In this document: positions 22,726 to 31,223 of the stretch, piece by piece
Numbering within the stretch: the stretch's first letter is position 1
How the letters are laid out: each line of letters starts with the position of its first letter
Origin: a virus
Virus record (IMG/VR): IMGVR_UViG_3300042503_000141
Location: 1 to 34,835 of that record
DNA length: 34,835 nt
Direction: 5' to 3' (one strand)
Notes under the pieces: generated by a model
Told to the model about the DNA's origin: nothing
The model's database searches: none
Seen by the model: only the letters and a program-made list of their open reading frames with translations
Position numbers and translations under genes: made by a program

Positions 22726-23624
22726 TGACAACTTTTAGTCAGTTAGTTGATGAGGTTTCCTTAAGCCTCTCAGGCTACACTCTTCGTCAGGACCGTCAGA
22801 CACACTTGACTGCACCAATTACATCCAACGATACTACCATACCTGTTGCTAATGCAAGCAACATCAGTTCTGGTATTATTGAAATTGATGATGAGTTAAT
22901 GTATGTAGAGTCATTTGACCGTACAGCCAAGACACTTACCGTACCACCCTACGGTCGTGGATACTCTGGCACCACATCATCTAACCACGGTGTTGGTAAG
23001 CGTGTAGCCATCTCTCCAACCTTCCCCAAGATTAGTATCAAGCGAGCAATCAACGATACCATCAATAGTGTCTATCCAGACCTGTACGGTATCTCTACTG
23101 CCACGTTCCAGTACAAGCCAGCCCAGGCCTCCTACGCCCTTCCTAGTGGCGCTGAGACCGTCCTAGCGGTATCCTACGAGACCATAGGCCCTTCAAAGCA
23201 GTGGTTACCTATTCGTGCATGGCGCATGGATGGCATGGCTAACGTATCGTCATTTAACTCAACCAACAGCATCACCCTTCTGGGACCTGTTGAACCAGGT
23301 CGTACTGTTCAGGTTACTTACACTATGCAGCCAGACCTACTTAATGCTGACTATGATGACTTTGAGAATACTACTGGTTTACCACCATCAGCAAAAGATG
23401 TAATTGTTCTTGGTGCTGCATACCGATTGGCATCATTCGTTGACCCAGGTCGCCTGACCTTTGCTTCAGCAGAATCTGATTCCCAGTCAAACGTTGTTGG
23501 TCGTTCCTATGGTACAGGAACCAACACAGCAAAGTACCTACTTGCTCTATACCAACAGCGTCTAGCAGATGAGTCTCGCAAACTATCTGACCGCTTCCCT
23601 GTCCGCGTACACTACACTAACTAA
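22725..23624 (+). CDS. Head-tail adaptor / connector protein candidate (299 aa)
   Basis: The product begins MTTFSQLVDEVSLSLSGY, then has a beta domain (about 28-95, with TTIPVANASNISSGIIEIDDE and GYSGTTSSNHGVGKRV), a helical segment (KISIKRAINDTINSVYPDLY, about 102-121), and a C-terminal helical end (AKYLLALYQQRLADESRK). In short-tailed actinophages such proteins occupy the place of the T7 gp11-like tail adaptor. It is followed by fibre-associated and nozzle-like genes. I infer the connector role from order and fold impression; a minor tail protein is the alternative. Confidence 0.55.
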   Translation: MTTFSQLVDEVSLSLSGYTLRQDRQTHLTAPITSNDTTIPVANASNISSGIIEIDDELMYVESFDRTAKTLTVPPYGRGYSGTTSSNHGVGKRVAISPTFPKISIKRAINDTINSVYPDLYGISTATFQYKPAQASYALPSGAETVLAVSYETIGPSKQWLPIRAWRMDGMANVSSFNSTNSITLLGPVEPGRTVQVTYTMQPDLLNADYDDFENTTGLPPSAKDVIVLGAAYRLASFVDPGRLTFASAESDSQSNVVGRSYGTGTNTAKYLLALYQQRLADESRKLSDRFPVRVHYTN

Positions 23625-23632
23625 GAGGAATA

Positions 23633-24226
23633 ATGACTTCTAGTATTCGAAATTACCGCTCTAGCGTTCCAGTAAAGTTCCTAAACGTATCTGGTGGAAT
23701 AACTAGTAGCGAAGATGAATTTAACATTGATGATGTAGAATCTTTGCCGCCTGTTCCATTTACTATGGTTATTGAACCAGACGTTGATGGTAAAGAAGAA
23801 ATTATAACTGTAATATCTATCGATGGAATTCAGTTAACTGTTCAGCGCGGGGAAGATGGCACTACTGCAGTACCGCATAACGATGGCGTTGAACTTAGAC
23901 ATATGATTACTGGACGTGACCTTCAGGAGTCACGTGACCATATAGATTCTAACTTTAGTGTTCACGGTATACCGGACACATCTTTACTATCAACTAAGGC
24001 ATATGCCGACAATGCTGCAACAACTGCCTCAAATACTGTATCAGTAAACGCAGCCAATGCCTTGAGTTCACATGAAGCAGACACTACTTCTATTCATGGA
24101 ATTACAGACACTTCTAAATTGGCAACAATTGTTAGTGCAAGTGTTGGTAGAAAACTTTCAGTTCAGGCTGTTGCTCCTACTTCACCTGCAGTTGGAGACA
24201 TCTGGTTTCAAGTAACAGGACTATAA
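23633..24226 (+). CDS. Minor structural protein with HGI repeats (197 aa)
   Basis: The N-terminal domain (about 1-85) contains PFTMVIEPDVDGKEEIITV, then VQRGEDGTTAVPHNDG and RHMITGRDL, a pattern common in actinophage minor tail proteins. Two similar repeats follow: HIDSNFSVHGIPDTSLLST (about 102-120) and HEADTTSIHGITDTSKLAT (about 147-165). The end carries APTSPAVGDIW, matching a motif in two fibre proteins upstream. It is probably a tail-tip or fibre-docking protein. Eight-base gap from the adaptor and one base to the next gene. Confidence 0.65.
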   Translation: MTSSIRNYRSSVPVKFLNVSGGITSSEDEFNIDDVESLPPVPFTMVIEPDVDGKEEIITVISIDGIQLTVQRGEDGTTAVPHNDGVELRHMITGRDLQESRDHIDSNFSVHGIPDTSLLSTKAYADNAATTASNTVSVNAANALSSHEADTTSIHGITDTSKLATIVSASVGRKLSVQAVAPTSPAVGDIWFQVTGL

Positions 24227-24227
24227 T

Positions 24228-25262
24228 ATGGCTATTCAGTGGGGCTCCTGGAAATACGGTGGCGGCAATGGTATGCGTGTGGGTCTGGACATATCTTGGT
24301 CTGGTGTTACCTATGGTTCTACTACTACAACTGCTACTGTAGAAGTATGGACAGAAAATCAGTATACCTACAATGATAATCAATCAATTAATATTAGCAA
24401 TAATCTTGGTTCTAATTTTAGTTACAACAACACTCAAGGTGGAAGTCCCACTAAACGCGGAACAAGAACTTATTTATACACTTACGGTGCAAATCCTGGG
24501 TCAGTAACTTTTGGTGCTACGGTTGAAGGTACATATAACAGTATATCTCCATCGGTTTCTATAGCATCCACAACTCCAACGGTTCCTAGTCCCTCACCAC
24601 CTAGCGCACCTAGTGCCTCCTCCTCTCCCTACAATGGTGGAATTACCGTAACTTACGGAGCACCAGGTGATGGAGGTACTGGTGGAGTTTCTTATTACCA
24701 ATACTCAACCGACTTAGTTAACTGGTATACAACTCCATCGAACCCATTTAATGTTGGTGGAACTAATGGAAGTGCTTTAACTGTATACGTTCGTGCGGTT
24801 AATGCTTACGGTCAGGCTGGCTCTTACACTAGTACAACCAGCACACCACGCACAGTACCTAGCGCACCAACATCTTTTAGTGCTAACTCCTCAACCTTTG
24901 GACAATTAACTTTATCTTGGGGGGCACCATCTAGCAATGGTGGAGAAAGTGTAGACGGCTACGTATTGCGCACTGGAAGTACGGTGCTTCAAAATACTGG
25001 GGCAACTTCGTACACGCATACTGGACTAGCCCCTTATACCGATTACTCCTATACTGTTACCGCCAGAAATGATGCAGGAGAAGGTGCTGCCGCATCTTTG
25101 ACCGCTAAGACTCTTGGTGGTGTGGCAAAAGTATGGAACGGTACAACTTGGGTAACTACACTTCCTAAAGTATGGAATGGAAGTACATGGCTTGACTCTC
25201 AAGCGCGTATGTACAATGGTGTTGGTGCAACCGAAGACGCTAAATGGAAGCATGGAATTTAA
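24228..25262 (+). CDS. FN3-domain structural protein (344 aa)
   Basis: After an N-terminal beta domain (about 1-112) and a Pro/Ser linker come two fibronectin type III-like domains (about 118-205 and 208-297). The second is clearest, with PSAPTSFSANSS, LTLSWGAPSSNGG, VDGYVLR, and YTDYSYTVTARNDAG. The C-terminus has two VWNGTTW/VWNGSTW units and a related MYNG (about 300-335). FN3 and these units often mediate weak carbohydrate or protein contacts on virions. It is likely a tail appendage. TAATG into the next gene. Confidence 0.75.
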   Translation: MAIQWGSWKYGGGNGMRVGLDISWSGVTYGSTTTTATVEVWTENQYTYNDNQSINISNNLGSNFSYNNTQGGSPTKRGTRTYLYTYGANPGSVTFGATVEGTYNSISPSVSIASTTPTVPSPSPPSAPSASSSPYNGGITVTYGAPGDGGTGGVSYYQYSTDLVNWYTTPSNPFNVGGTNGSALTVYVRAVNAYGQAGSYTSTTSTPRTVPSAPTSFSANSSTFGQLTLSWGAPSSNGGESVDGYVLRTGSTVLQNTGATSYTHTGLAPYTDYSYTVTARNDAGEGAAASLTAKTLGGVAKVWNGTTWVTTLPKVWNGSTWLDSQARMYNGVGATEDAKWKHGI

Positions 25263-27307
25263 TGACAACTAACTATGATATTTCAGAAGACCTGCCATAT
25301 GACCTATCTGTACTAAAAGAAAAACAAACCTTTGAGTTAACTGATATTGCTTACGATATTGTAATTGATAACTTGCCTTTTATCGCTAAGGTTGGAAATC
25401 AAAATCAATACATAAGACAAACCGCACAGTACCGTAAAGAACAGTTTGACAATAGCCAAGACCCTGGTGAGCAGTCCCTTACTGGTTGGTGGCTAAGGTC
25501 TCAGTCATCATTTCACAATGGCGCTGGAATTGGATTTTACGAACCTGGAACAGACAAAGAGCATACCAGTCATCGCTTTGACGAATCTCGTGGATTAGAT
25601 GTATGGGAAGAGGGAGAGGCAAAGCCACTAAAGGAAGTTGTTCACGCTTTTACTGGTGTTTCAACTGCTGATAAATTATGTGCCACTGTTGCCCTTGGAC
25701 CTACTAGAGATGCCATAATTATGGGAAATGCTCTTGGTGAGTTAAAAAAGATTACACTAGACGGTGACAATGACATCACCGGTAGTTCAACATACATAAG
25801 TCAATACACATTAAACTCTGGGCATAACTCTGGAATTGTTCATCCATTTTACAGTGTAACCACAGACGGAACTCATTATTACGCATTATGCTCGGATGGA
25901 TTACACAAGGGAAATGTCAATGGAACAACCAACGACATAGTTCTTTATGGTAATACTAATAGTGACCCTTCCGCTTTCGTTAAGTACGCAAAAGGATATC
26001 TATTTGGTGCTACCGGTAGAAGTCTTTATCGTGCAGACACTAACATTACCTCGAGCGACCATCACAACAATGGAGGAACTGCTTTTCCTTCTGGAGTTAA
26101 TCTAAAGGTTCACTCTAACTCAAGTTGGAAATGGAACGACCTTGCTGCTGGAACCACTCATCTATACGCTTCAGGTTACTCAGGTAACCGAAGTGAAATA
26201 TGGTCCATAGCATTTGATGGCGCAGGTAGCGACTCAGGTCAAAGCCTAACATCCCTTCCAAACCTTCCCGGAGCGTTTGTGTCGGCTCAGATGCCACTAG
26301 GTGAAATAATTAACTGTATTGAATACTACCTAGGATTCTTAATTATTGGAACCAATAAGGGTATTCGTATTGCTCAGACTGGTGTCAATGGAGACGTAGC
26401 ATACGGTCCAGTTCTGTTTGACTCTGATTACCCTATAACTGGTCTGGTCGCCAACGATAGATTCGTATTTGCATCAACTAGAGTTATTGGTGATAACGAT
26501 AAGACTAACGCATGCTTAGTTCGCGTTGATTTATCTCAAGACTTTGGGGACGGAACTTTTGCCTATGCATATGACCTAGAGTACCAGAGTTCGGTATCAC
26601 CTCACAGTGACAACTCAGAGGCTACAGATGTTCTATTAGTTGATAATAGACTGGTTATGGTCGTGCAGGAGACTGAAGACTTTGCTAAAGGTGAGTTACT
26701 TGTTGAGTCAGTAAATTCATACAGAACCAACTCATGGATGACTACGGGCAAGATTCGATTTGGAACAATTGAACCAAAGTTCTTTAGGTTTGTTAACGTC
26801 AAGTGCGAGACTGGAATCAATGATTCAATTACAATCAACGTAATAGATGAGTCTGGTAACGAAACCAATCTGGCTAATGTTACTACTGGCTTATCTAATA
26901 TTGAGAACTTAATTGAAGTTCCAACTAAGTCTCAAGAGAGAATGTCATTTAAGTTTACATTCAATAATTCAAGTGCAGATTCTAATCTACCAATCCTCAG
27001 GGCTTGGCAAGTCAAGGCTATTCCGGCAGTTCGCCGTCAGAGACTAATTCAAATACCTTTATCTTGCTTTGACTTCGAAAGCGATAGGTATAACGTTAGT
27101 TTTGGATATGACACCAGAGCCCTAACTATGTTGCAGAAACTAGAACAACTAGAAGAGACTGGAAAGTTCGTAAGAATAACAGACTACAGAATCAACGAAA
27201 CTTTTATTGGAGTAATTGAGCAAGTAGAGTTCGCAAATGAAACATCACCCGACAGGGAATCCTCTGGATTTGGTGGTATTTTAACAGTAACAGTGAGGAA
27301 GATATAA
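25262..27307 (+). CDS. Large tail protein, nozzle-like (681 aa)
   Basis: This is an all-beta protein rich in Gly, Asp, Asn and aromatic residues. Early motifs include GWWLRSQSSFHNGAGIGFYE (about 75-94); later regularly spaced strands (for example GIRIAQTGVNGDV and VANDRFVFASTR) suggest a beta-propeller. A final domain begins about residue 590 (RRQRLIQIPLSCFDFESDRYN). In a genome with no tail-tube or tape-measure genes, a propeller-containing protein after the adaptor fits the T7 gp12-like tail nozzle. It could instead be a siphovirus-type minor tail protein. The start chosen is the ATG overlapping the previous TAA; an in-frame ATG lies 18 bases upstream. Confidence 0.65.
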   Translation: MTTNYDISEDLPYDLSVLKEKQTFELTDIAYDIVIDNLPFIAKVGNQNQYIRQTAQYRKEQFDNSQDPGEQSLTGWWLRSQSSFHNGAGIGFYEPGTDKEHTSHRFDESRGLDVWEEGEAKPLKEVVHAFTGVSTADKLCATVALGPTRDAIIMGNALGELKKITLDGDNDITGSSTYISQYTLNSGHNSGIVHPFYSVTTDGTHYYALCSDGLHKGNVNGTTNDIVLYGNTNSDPSAFVKYAKGYLFGATGRSLYRADTNITSSDHHNNGGTAFPSGVNLKVHSNSSWKWNDLAAGTTHLYASGYSGNRSEIWSIAFDGAGSDSGQSLTSLPNLPGAFVSAQMPLGEIINCIEYYLGFLIIGTNKGIRIAQTGVNGDVAYGPVLFDSDYPITGLVANDRFVFASTRVIGDNDKTNACLVRVDLSQDFGDGTFAYAYDLEYQSSVSPHSDNSEATDVLLVDNRLVMVVQETEDFAKGELLVESVNSYRTNSWMTTGKIRFGTIEPKFFRFVNVKCETGINDSITINVIDESGNETNLANVTTGLSNIENLIEVPTKSQERMSFKFTFNNSSADSNLPILRAWQVKAIPAVRRQRLIQIPLSCFDFESDRYNVSFGYDTRALTMLQKLEQLEETGKFVRITDYRINETFIGVIEQVEFANETSPDRESSGFGGILTVTVRKI

Positions 27308-27525
27308 TGAGTAAGATTAAAGACTTTGGCATCTGGTTAGCAGATAGTCCACTTGGTGGAATGTTCAAGGCAGGACTAGGCGCTAGTCTTGTGTGGGTTT
27401 TAGATAATGTGTCTTCATTTGACCTAGCACCTGTAGTAATTGTTGCACTTGGTGCAGCACTACCGGTAGCAATCAACTACCTAAACAACATGGACTTGCG
27501 CTACGGAAGCACAGAGAGCGAATAA
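27307..27525 (+). CDS. Holin candidate, two membrane segments (72 aa)
   Basis: Two hydrophobic helices are visible: about 17-34 (GGMFKAGLGASLVWVLDN) and about 40-59 (LAPVVIVALGAALPVAINYL). A short acidic C-terminus follows. The size, two membrane segments and place directly before an M23 endolysin (TAATG overlap) are the usual signs of a holin that permeabilises the inner membrane at lysis. The LADSPLG...NYLNNMDLRYG framework resembles other actinophage holin-like proteins. Confidence 0.8.
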   Translation: MSKIKDFGIWLADSPLGGMFKAGLGASLVWVLDNVSSFDLAPVVIVALGAALPVAINYLNNMDLRYGSTESE

Positions 27526-27947
27526 TGTACCCACTTAAAGCATGGAAGACTACATTTAAGTATGGCGCTAAGTATAAAGATGGTGGATTCCATAAAGGTA
27601 TTGATGGTAAAGCATCAGAAGGAACTCCAGTATATGCAGCAGTAGATGGCGTAGTTGTACACTCAGGACCACATAAGTTTATGAAGGGTTGGGGCCGTTC
27701 TTTTGGTATTCATGTAATTGTGGATAACAATAAGTTTAAGGATGGCTCTGCCGGTCTATGGGCTGGCTACGCACACTTATCCAAGGTCAAGGTAGCATCT
27801 GGTCAAAAGGTTAAGAAGGGACAGTTGTTAGGTTGGTCCGGTAGTACCGGTAACTCAACTGCTCCACACCTTCACTTCCAGATTATGTCAACAAGGCACT
27901 GGAACTCAAACAAGCATGTTAATCCAGATAAATGGCTTAAAGCATGA
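27525..27947 (+). CDS. M23-family endolysin (peptidoglycan endopeptidase)
   Basis: This is a zinc LytM-type peptidase that cuts peptide cross-links in peptidoglycan for lysis. The family ligands are present in order: HKGID (H23, D27), a GYAHLSKV segment with H84, and HLHFQI (H115, H117), preceded by the usual GWSGSTGNSTAPH. The length of 140 aa is a bare catalytic domain, with no separate wall-binding module or signal peptide, so export should depend on the holin. The adjacent downstream gene may supply a binding domain. TAATG overlap with the holin and ATGA overlap with the next gene. Confidence 0.93.
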   Translation: MYPLKAWKTTFKYGAKYKDGGFHKGIDGKASEGTPVYAAVDGVVVHSGPHKFMKGWGRSFGIHVIVDNNKFKDGSAGLWAGYAHLSKVKVASGQKVKKGQLLGWSGSTGNSTAPHLHFQIMSTRHWNSNKHVNPDKWLKA

Positions 27948-28336
27948 TTGATAAAGTAGTATCAAACAAAGATAAGCAAAGCATTCCTTCTGGCAAGGTA
28001 ACTGCCGTTCGTATTAACGGTAAGACTGGCTGGAAGGGCTCCGTAAGAAGTCGCAGAAACCTATGGGAAACAACGGTACAGGTAGAACTACCCGCTTCCG
28101 GTTTACCTAATGTTATTCGTTTCCGTTTTTGTCGCTACCCTGGTACAGCACAGGCTGATTACACTGGTCATTTCTCATACCCAGTACATCCTGGCATGGC
28201 AGGTAAGACAGTGTGGGTAACTCTTGCTCACTCCTTTATCTCTGGCGGTAAGATGCCAGTGGGCCTTTACATTGACCATGATGGTGCTAGCCCCGTAGTG
28301 CTAGATGGTCGTCAGATTAAGGCCAATCCTATCTAA
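27944..28336 (+). CDS. Beta-rich protein after endolysin (130 aa)
   Basis: Not recognised with confidence. After a polar N-terminus (about 1-20), the chain is beta-rich and basic: VTAVRINGKTGWKGSVRSRR, then VIRFRFCRYPGTAQADYTGH and KTVWVTLAHSFISGG. It is translationally coupled to the endolysin (ATGA) and is the last gene before the terminator, so it likely has a lysis or cell-wall role, such as a separately encoded wall-binding partner. No membrane segment or signal peptide. That role is inference. Confidence 0.65.
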   Translation: MIDKVVSNKDKQSIPSGKVTAVRINGKTGWKGSVRSRRNLWETTVQVELPASGLPNVIRFRFCRYPGTAQADYTGHFSYPVHPGMAGKTVWVTLAHSFISGGKMPVGLYIDHDGASPVVLDGRQIKANPI

Positions 28337-28347
28337 GGATACTAAAA

Positions 28348-28387
28348 ACCCCCCTCGAGGTTCCTCTGCCTCTTGGGGGGTCTTTTT
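28348..28387. terminator. Bidirectional terminator between convergent blocks
   Basis: ACCCCCC (28348-28354) pairs with GGGGGGT (28375-28381). An inner GAGG (28357-28360)/CCTC (28369-28372) stem is separated by a 2x2 internal loop. On the + strand it is followed by a T7 run and more T-rich sequence to about 28412. The A5 run at 28344-28348 gives a T-run for - strand transcripts. It therefore ends both the late (+) and early (-) blocks. Confidence 0.85.
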
Positions 28388-28464
28388 TTATTTATCTTTT
28401 TTTATTTTTTTTAATTCTTCTTCTGGATTGAATAGTGGTGGTGGATGTGTAAGTTCCATACCGT

Positions 28465-28695
28465 CTACTGCCAGCGTGGTTCTTGTGGTCGCTTGCCTCT
28501 TATGGTCTTATTAAAGTCCTTGATGTCATTATCTAGGTCTTTGTACTTCTTTAGTTTCTTTTCAACCTTAGTCAGTTCGTCATTTAATTCCTTGGCAATC
28601 ATTACTGCCTCGTTAATTAATACGCTCTGCATCTGGATGATAGTTACCAGACCTTCGTTTTCTTTTTCTAGACTTTTCTTTGTGACACGTGCCAT
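28465..28695 (-). CDS. Small coiled-coil protein (76 aa)
   Basis: No family recognised. The product is Lys/Glu/Leu-rich and almost wholly helical, with heptad-like spacing from about residue 30 to 65 (KELNDELTKVEKKLKKYKDL) and a basic C-terminus (KTIRGKRPQ). The ATG has a strong AGGAGG site close upstream. It is the last gene of the - strand block before the terminator and follows the sigma-like gene by nine bases, so it might be a partner of that factor. That link is a guess. Confidence 0.75.
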   Translation of the reverse strand: MARVTKKSLEKENEGLVTIIQMQSVLINEAVMIAKELNDELTKVEKKLKKYKDLDNDIKDFNKTIRGKRPQEPRWQ

Positions 28696-28704
28696 GTTTT
28701 CCTC

Positions 28705-29370
28705 CTAGTTAGTTTCTTCTTGCTCTTCTTTAGGTTCCGAGAAAGGTGGGAACCCTCCAAGGGTTCTAACCATTTTATTCAGTGCACGATTCGCCTGCAT
28801 CATGGCAGCACGAGCCGTAGACTTCTCTGGAAGGATTTGCTCATGAAGCGTAGTACCATCCATGTCGTGACCGTAGAACTCTTCTACAAGTATACGGTCT
28901 TTGTCTTCCAATTTGGATAACGCTAACTTAATGTCAGCACTATAAGCCATCCAGTCATTGGACTCTGCTACAGCCTTAGGGGCTTTACCACCTAGACTTA
29001 GAGAGTTTTCGATGCGAGCCCAGTCGTCAGCAATGACAGCCGGTAGCATCATCTTGATGAACTCCTTCTTATAGAAGAAGACATCATCAGGGTTGTAACC
29101 CTCGGCTTGAGCCTTCTCCTTAAGACAGAAGTCGTAAGCAGCATTTCGTAAAGACTTGGCTATAAGTTTAGTCCGGTCTGCTTCTTCTTCACTTAACCAT
29201 TCAGACATCTTGCGTTGATGAGTAGCGAACCACATCCACAACTCTTGTGCTATGTCTTCCTTGTTAACCATTCTATATTTTTTACTATACTCCGAAGATA
29301 CTTGACGTACCATTGATTCATAGTCTCGTACTGCTGCTTCGTCGAAGTGAAAGATTCCATTAGAACTCAT
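28705..29370 (-). CDS. Sigma-70-like transcription factor (221 aa)
   Basis: This is probably a phage RNA-polymerase sigma factor that redirects host polymerase to late promoters. Residues about 20-60 (YSKKYRMVNKEDIAQELWMW) resemble sigma region 2. About residues 145-205 (LSKLEDKDRILVEEFYGHD ... STARAAMMQANRALNKMVR) look like the region 4 helix-turn-helix, including the R-x-x-x-x-A-x-R-A-L end. A helical linker (about 75-140) is unlike ECF factors, so this is a divergent type. ATG 29370 has a GGGAGAGG site; the frame is open five codons further to a TTG. It overlaps the phosphoesterase gene by 11 bases. Confidence 0.65.
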   Translation of the reverse strand: MSSNGIFHFDEAAVRDYESMVRQVSSEYSKKYRMVNKEDIAQELWMWFATHQRKMSEWLSEEEADRTKLIAKSLRNAAYDFCLKEKAQAEGYNPDDVFFYKKEFIKMMLPAVIADDWARIENSLSLGGKAPKAVAESNDWMAYSADIKLALSKLEDKDRILVEEFYGHDMDGTTLHEQILPEKSTARAAMMQANRALNKMVRTLGGFPPFSEPKEEQEETN

Positions 29371-30118
29371 AAACCTCTCCCTCAACTACGAATGACCGAC
29401 CATTAATCGGAATGTTAACAGGTGTCACATTTCCCCTACGCGTATAGAGTATAGTGAATCCTTGTTGCCAGTTAGCACCAGTCTGTCCGAGATAGTGCGC
29501 TTGTTTAAGGTCCATGAGATGGCCAACTTCCACCCCATATAACTTGTGTCTAATCTGACCACCGAAGCCGGTGTGTTCATGTTGAATACCCTGTTTGTGC
29601 GTGTGACCGCAGATAACCGAAGACCCAATTTGTTTAGCAAGGGTAAGAGCAGTCCCACCAGGTTGCTTGTTGGCACGACCCTCATCTCCATGAGCGAGAA
29701 CCCACCCTGGGGTGAATTGATAAAATCTATCGTGATACGTAATTTCGTTTTCATTGTACCTAAGTAACTTGGAATACTCAAGGTCGCGTAACGATGCAAG
29801 TGCTGGTGCGTATCTTTTGACATAGTTTTCAACTCTGTCTCCATGGTTACTCCTCATTGTATGGAATGGCTTATCGCCCAAGGCTTCCTTAAAGCCGACC
29901 ATAATGTCAGTGGTTTTATCTAGTCCCTTTTGTAGAGTTCCTTCGAACTCACCAGCCATGCCTTTGTTCCAGCGTGATGGTTCTGGGCTGTCTGCCTCGT
30001 CACCCACACAGAACAACTCATCTGGTTGATAGTCTGCTACGAAATTCATAACAGCCTTTACTGCGCGTGGGTCGTGATAAGGCACCTGCATGTCTGATAG
30101 CACTACGATTGTTTTCAT
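29360..30118 (-). CDS. Calcineurin-like metallophosphoesterase (252 aa)
   Basis: This is a binuclear metal phosphoesterase. The motifs are in order: SDMQ (D9; Q11 where DxH is usual), VGDEAD (D40, D43), SNHGDR (N91, H92), LAHGDEG (H143) and CGHTHKQG (H172, H174). Family members act as phosphatases or nucleases; in phages they occur with DNA-metabolism genes, and the substrate here cannot be told. The start chosen (MKTIVVLS) makes a TAATG overlap with the preceding gene; a second ATG lies four codons upstream. The DxH-to-DxQ change at the first metal ligand is notable but may be usual in this phage subgroup. Confidence 0.88.
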   Translation of the reverse strand: MKTIVVLSDMQVPYHDPRAVKAVMNFVADYQPDELFCVGDEADSPEPSRWNKGMAGEFEGTLQKGLDKTTDIMVGFKEALGDKPFHTMRSNHGDRVENYVKRYAPALASLRDLEYSKLLRYNENEITYHDRFYQFTPGWVLAHGDEGRANKQPGGTALTLAKQIGSSVICGHTHKQGIQHEHTGFGGQIRHKLYGVEVGHLMDLKQAHYLGQTGANWQQGFTILYTRRGNVTPVNIPINGRSFVVEGEVYEF

Positions 30119-30603
30119 TACTTGTCCCATTTCCCGTCAATAACTAGCAATCCGATTATTGCATAGTTGGCGATGTCCAAGAATGTGTCTCGAAGTGACT
30201 CGTTCTCAGGTTTCTTATTGTTGCTGATGAGGTTCTCTAGTCTTGCTACTTTGTCGTACAGTCTAACGCTAAGTCCATTGAGTGGGCCACCAGGTGACTC
30301 GCTAATGTTCTTAGGTCCATAGTCATTGTGCTTGCGTATAAGTAATTCAAATAACTCATCTTGAATATCCCACACGTCTGGCACGAAGCCAGCCTTCTTG
30401 ACCTCTACCTCGGTGGGGGTATCAAAATCGAAATCTGAAGGGTCCCATCCGGCAACCACATCATCGACTGTGGCTTCATCCCAATGTCGGAAAGTAACCT
30501 TACCGCTATCTGTAAAGTCTCCGTCTGTGTGCCATCTTGGTTTGTCGTATTCTGGGTACTCCCCGTAGAATTCGTCGAACCACTCATCTTTATACTTACC
30601 CAC
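30118..30603 (-). CDS. DUF1599/Nmad1-like protein (161 aa)
   Basis: The C-terminal 80 residues match the DUF1599 (nucleotide-modification-associated domain 1) pattern: LLIRKHNDYGPKNI, then LNGLSVRLYDKVARLENL, ESLRDTFLDIANYAI and a final DGKW. That all-helical family is related to MazG-type nucleotide pyrophosphohydrolases and often accompanies modified-nucleotide genes, though no such synthesis gene is seen here. The N-terminal half is acidic and aromatic (EWFDEFYGEYPEYD), unlike the family core. The start is GTG with an AAGGGG site. It is coupled to the phosphoesterase by TAATG. Confidence 0.75.
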   Translation of the reverse strand: MGKYKDEWFDEFYGEYPEYDKPRWHTDGDFTDSGKVTFRHWDEATVDDVVAGWDPSDFDFDTPTEVEVKKAGFVPDVWDIQDELFELLIRKHNDYGPKNISESPGGPLNGLSVRLYDKVARLENLISNNKKPENESLRDTFLDIANYAIIGLLVIDGKWDK

Positions 30604-30605
30604 CT

Positions 30606-31223
30606 TTACCCCTTAATCTTATCAGCGAACCACTGGGGTCCGGACTGTAGATACATTGAATTAACATCATGCCCCTCTGGCATGTGTACTATTGTTACGC
30701 CTTGAACTTCTTGAGCAATCTTTTTGGCAAAGTCAGAACCCGGTTGGTCGCCGTCCGCAAAGATGAAAACAGTCTCGAAGTCCTGTAGGAGCCTCGAGTA
30801 GTGACGTTTCCACGAGTTAGCCCCAGGAACCCCGATAGCCGGGATACCGCATTTGTAGTTGAGTGTGATTGCATCTATCTCTCCTTCTGTTACTGCAATG
30901 TAGTTCTCTGCTGTGAGCAGAGCATTGACGTTGTATAGTCTTGTCTGTACACCAGGCATGCCCATGTACTTTGGTTCTTGAGGTCCGATTGCTCTGAAGC
31001 GGATATCAACTACACCACTAGGTGTGATGTAAGGAATTGCTAACCGACCACGAAACTGTTCATGCCCTGTTAGTGGCTCCTCTACGAGACCTAGGCGGAC
31101 TGTAGCCGCGTCGTTTAGCGATAATCCCCGTCCCTCCAGATACGCCTCTGCGAGATGTATTGACTTTTGATAGTGTGTTACCGCTTTCTCCAGTAATTCC
31201 CTCTGCGAGTGTGTAAGCCTCAC
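30606..31223 (-). CDS. Primase TOPRIM-domain protein (205 aa)
   Basis: This is the catalytic half of a DnaG/T7-gp4-type primase that makes RNA primers. TOPRIM motifs are present: VTEGEIDA (E113) and IFADGDQPG (D157, D159), with an upstream GRLAIPY and IRFRAIG core. There is no zinc finger, which lies on the adjacent gene. The GTG start at 31223 has an AAGGAG site nine bases upstream; a TTG at 31232 is in frame but abuts the ribosome site, and a stop lies just above it. The first 55 codons overlap the zinc-finger gene in another frame, so the two are separate chains unless a +1 frameshift joins some of them. Confidence 0.85.
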   Translation of the reverse strand: MRLTHSQRELLEKAVTHYQKSIHLAEAYLEGRGLSLNDAATVRLGLVEEPLTGHEQFRGRLAIPYITPSGVVDIRFRAIGPQEPKYMGMPGVQTRLYNVNALLTAENYIAVTEGEIDAITLNYKCGIPAIGVPGANSWKRHYSRLLQDFETVFIFADGDQPGSDFAKKIAQEVQGVTIVHMPEGHDVNSMYLQSGPQWFADKIKG

